This document shows, in pieces, positions 5,115 to 6,630 of a stretch of 6,630 nucleotides of DNA (the stretch's first letter is position 1; the number at the start of each line of letters is the position of its first letter). The translations under genes were made by a program, and so were the position numbers. The DNA is from Candidatus Bathyarchaeota archaeon (GTDB lineage Archaea; Thermoproteota; Bathyarchaeia; Bathyarchaeales; Bathycorpusculaceae). The DNA is taken from the NCBI GenBank assembly GCA_014859805.1, contig JACUTN010000046.1, positions 1 to 6,630 of the forward strand, in the 5' to 3' direction. The notes below the pieces were generated by a model, which saw only the letters and a program-made list of their open reading frames with translations, was not told the origin of the DNA and ran no database searches.

Positions 5115-6010
5115 CATTTAGAGTCCTGATTTGCGACAAAATCGCTGATGAAGGCGTAAAACTGCTTGAAGAGAAAGGCTACGAAATCAAGAAGGCATGG
5201 GACATGCCTAAAGACGAACTTCCCAAAATCGTAGGTGAATACGACGCGATCGTCGTTCGATCAGCCACCAAAGTCAAAGGCAGCTTAATCGCCAATGCAA
5301 AAAATACCAAAGTCATCGGACGTGCGGGTATAGGCTTAGACAACATCGATTTGGAAAAAGCCAAGGAAATGGGCATCACTGTGGTGAACACTCCGCAAGC
5401 ATCCGCAACCAGTGTCGCTGAGTTGGCAGTCGGTCACATGCTGGCACTTGCAAGAGGCATAGTGAAAGGAACTGTCACCCTTCGCGATGGAAAATGGGCA
5501 AAAAAGGAACTTCAAGGCGTAGAAGCCTATGGGAAAACCCTTGGGTTAATAGGCTACGGAAACATCGCAAAAATCGTTGAAAAACTGGCGCTAGCCCTAG
5601 GCATGAAAGTGATTGTTGTGAGAAGCCGAGTCTACGACCGATTTGTTTCTGTGGAAGAAATGCTTCCGAAAGCCGACTTCATCTCAATACATATCCCGCT
5701 GACTCAACAAACCAAACACATGCTGTCAACAAGACAATTCAACATGATGAAAGACGGGGTCATGATAATTGATTGTTCACGCGGCGGAGTAGTTGACCAA
5801 GAAGCGCTATATCAAGCTCTTGTGTCAGGTAAAGTCAAAGCTGCGGCAGTAGACGTTTTTGAAGAAGAACCCCCTGGAAGATGCAAACTGCTTACGCTTG
5901 AGAATGTTTACGCAACACCTCACATTGGGGCTCAAACCAAAGAAGCGCAGCTAAGGGCGGGTGTCCAAGTAGCTGAAAGAGTGATTGAAGAACTAGAGAA
6001 GCTCAAGTGA
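5111..6010 (+). CDS. serA: Short D-3-phosphoglycerate dehydrogenase-like protein without ACT domain
   Basis: This 299-residue D-2-hydroxyacid dehydrogenase resembles SerA, which oxidises 3-phosphoglycerate to 3-phosphohydroxypyruvate as the first step of serine synthesis. It has RSATKV (50-55) and GRAGIGLDNID (70-80) of the substrate domain, and the triad R224 (CSRGG), E253 (FEEEP) and H271 (PHIGAQT). It stops after the dehydrogenase core, so the regulatory domains of long SerA forms, including ACT, are absent and serine feedback by that route is unlikely. The nucleotide site is unusual. The Rossmann motif is GYGNIA (148-153), with Ala for the third Gly. The expected acid after the second strand is replaced (VVRSR, 169-173), and about nine residues are missing before ADFISIH compared with typical archaeal SerA. 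NADP use or reduced activity is possible. The start GTG overlaps the aminotransferase stop (GTGA), suggesting translational coupling. Hydroxypyruvate reductase is the main alternative role. Confidence 0.8.
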   Translation: MTFRVLICDKIADEGVKLLEEKGYEIKKAWDMPKDELPKIVGEYDAIVVRSATKVKGSLIANAKNTKVIGRAGIGLDNIDLEKAKEMGITVVNTPQASATSVAELAVGHMLALARGIVKGTVTLRDGKWAKKELQGVEAYGKTLGLIGYGNIAKIVEKLALALGMKVIVVRSRVYDRFVSVEEMLPKADFISIHIPLTQQTKHMLSTRQFNMMKDGVMIIDCSRGGVVDQEALYQALVSGKVKAAAVDVFEEEPPGRCKLLTLENVYATPHIGAQTKEAQLRAGVQVAERVIEELEKLK

Positions 6011-6020
6011 GTCGGACCGT

Positions 6021-6630
6021 ATGGTCGAAATTAGGCCATTCAAAGCCATCCGATACACTGAAAAAGCAGGCGACTACGAAAATCTAATCGCTCAACCCTA
6101 CGACAAAATAGATCAGAACATGCAGAAGGAATACTATAAAAAGTCAGAGTACAACTACTGCCGACTAACCCTACCAATTGAAGAAAACAGATATGAAATA
6201 TCCAAACAGCGAATAAGCCAATGGATGAATGAAGGAATACTAAAAAAGGATGAAGAACCCGCAATTTTTATCTACAGACAAGAATTCAGGCTCTTCGGAA
6301 AGGTCTACACTCGCACAGGTTTCATCGCTGCTTTACGCTTGCATCCCTATGAGGAAAATAAAGTTCTGCCTCACGAAATTACACACAAAGGACCAAAAAT
6401 TGATCGGTTAAACATGTTGCGAGCAACCGAAAAGAACCTTGAAACTGGATTTCTCCTATATCCCGACGCAGAAAAAATAACCATTAATCTTTTCGCGAAA
6501 ACGGCAAAAGCTCAGCCACTAATAGATGCCTTGGATTCTTTGGGAGTTAGAAACCTCATCTGGAGATTAACAGATCCCGAAAAGATAAAGCTGGTTCAAG
6601 AAGCAGTGACAGATAAGCAGTTTGTAATCG
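6021..6630 (+). CDS. DUF1015 family protein, N-terminal part, cut by the window edge
   Basis: The frame opens with ATG 6021, 10 bp after the serA stop, and stays open for 203 codons to the window end. The protein starts MVEIRPFKAIRY and has LIAQPYDKID (22-31), which corresponds to the PPYDVI motif of DUF1015 (COG4198). The family's HEITHKGPKIDRLNML element follows further on. DUF1015 proteins are usually about 400 residues, so roughly half is visible. In family members a DGHHR motif, shared with ParB/sulfiredoxin-like folds, is expected directly after the last visible residues (QFVI), so it would lie just outside the window. Function is not established. Genes of this family are repeatedly found beside serA and serine transaminase genes, as here, so a role in serine or phosphoserine metabolism is a reasonable inference. 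The Shine-Dalgarno site is weak (GTGAG about 10 bases upstream), and expression probably depends on the upstream genes. Confidence 0.75.
   Translation, partial: MVEIRPFKAIRYTEKAGDYENLIAQPYDKIDQNMQKEYYKKSEYNYCRLTLPIEENRYEISKQRISQWMNEGILKKDEEPAIFIYRQEFRLFGKVYTRTGFIAALRLHPYEENKVLPHEITHKGPKIDRLNMLRATEKNLETGFLLYPDAEKITINLFAKTAKAQPLIDALDSLGVRNLIWRLTDPEKIKLVQEAVTDKQFVI

Noticed and set aside
5608..5670. Possible frameshift pair explaining the missing residues in the SerA-like protein
   Set aside because: The frame remains open and good family sequence resumes at once on both sides; other frames give no better match, so a real deletion is more likely.
6040..6264. Minus-strand open frame of about 74 codons with a hydrophobic, Cys-rich product
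   Set aside because: It overlaps the DUF1015 reading frame, which matches family motifs; no Shine-Dalgarno site or family supports the antisense frame.
1..6630. CRISPR arrays, insertion sequences, attachment sites, rRNA
   Set aside because: No regularly spaced direct repeats, transposase motifs, terminal inverted repeats or rRNA-like stretches were seen.

Overview
This 6.6-kb window is most likely a piece of an archaeal chromosome. The support is a glyoxylate reductase closely resembling the Thermococcales GyaR enzymes, a CofE-type (F420-0:glutamate ligase family) protein, a MOFRL-type glycerate 2-kinase, a small beta-grasp protein of the MoaD/ThiS/SAMP kind, short archaeal Shine-Dalgarno sites (GGAGG, GGTGA, AGGTG) and TATA-like promoter elements. 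The combination and the moderate A+T content would fit an uncultured Bathyarchaeia-like lineage, but that placement is a guess from gene content. No rRNA, tRNA, mobile element or CRISPR array is visible.

Layout. (1) At 1-275 (+) is the C-terminal end of a multi-pass membrane protein, possibly an ECF transporter S component. (2) At 2753-307 (-) is a tight three-gene operon, transcribed leftward: glycerate 2-kinase, a MoaD-like beta-grasp protein with no canonical start codon at its natural N-terminus, and a CofE-like ligase. (3) At 2754-2936 is a 183-bp divergent intergenic region. (4) At 2937-3932 (+) is glyoxylate/hydroxypyruvate reductase (gyaR). (5) At 3933-4031 is a spacer with a tandem 7-mer, two adjacent perfect dyads and a TATA-like element. 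(6) From 4032 to the end (+) is a second cluster: a class V PLP aminotransferase, a short 3-phosphoglycerate dehydrogenase-like protein whose start overlaps the aminotransferase stop by 4 bp, and the N-terminal 203 residues of a DUF1015 protein cut by the window edge.

How it fits together. The central theme is C3-acid and serine metabolism. The SerA-like dehydrogenase and the aminotransferase could convert 3-phosphoglycerate to phosphoserine. The aminotransferase may also, or instead, work on serine and glyoxylate to give hydroxypyruvate and glycine. GyaR would reduce hydroxypyruvate or glyoxylate to D-glycerate or glycolate, and glycerate 2-kinase would return D-glycerate to 2-phosphoglycerate. 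No phosphoserine phosphatase is present, and the DUF1015 protein sits where one would be expected.

Less expected points are the coupling of glycerate kinase to a ubiquitin-fold protein (apparent ACG start, C-terminus HTG rather than GG) and a CofE-like amide ligase, and the altered nucleotide-binding site of the SerA-like protein.
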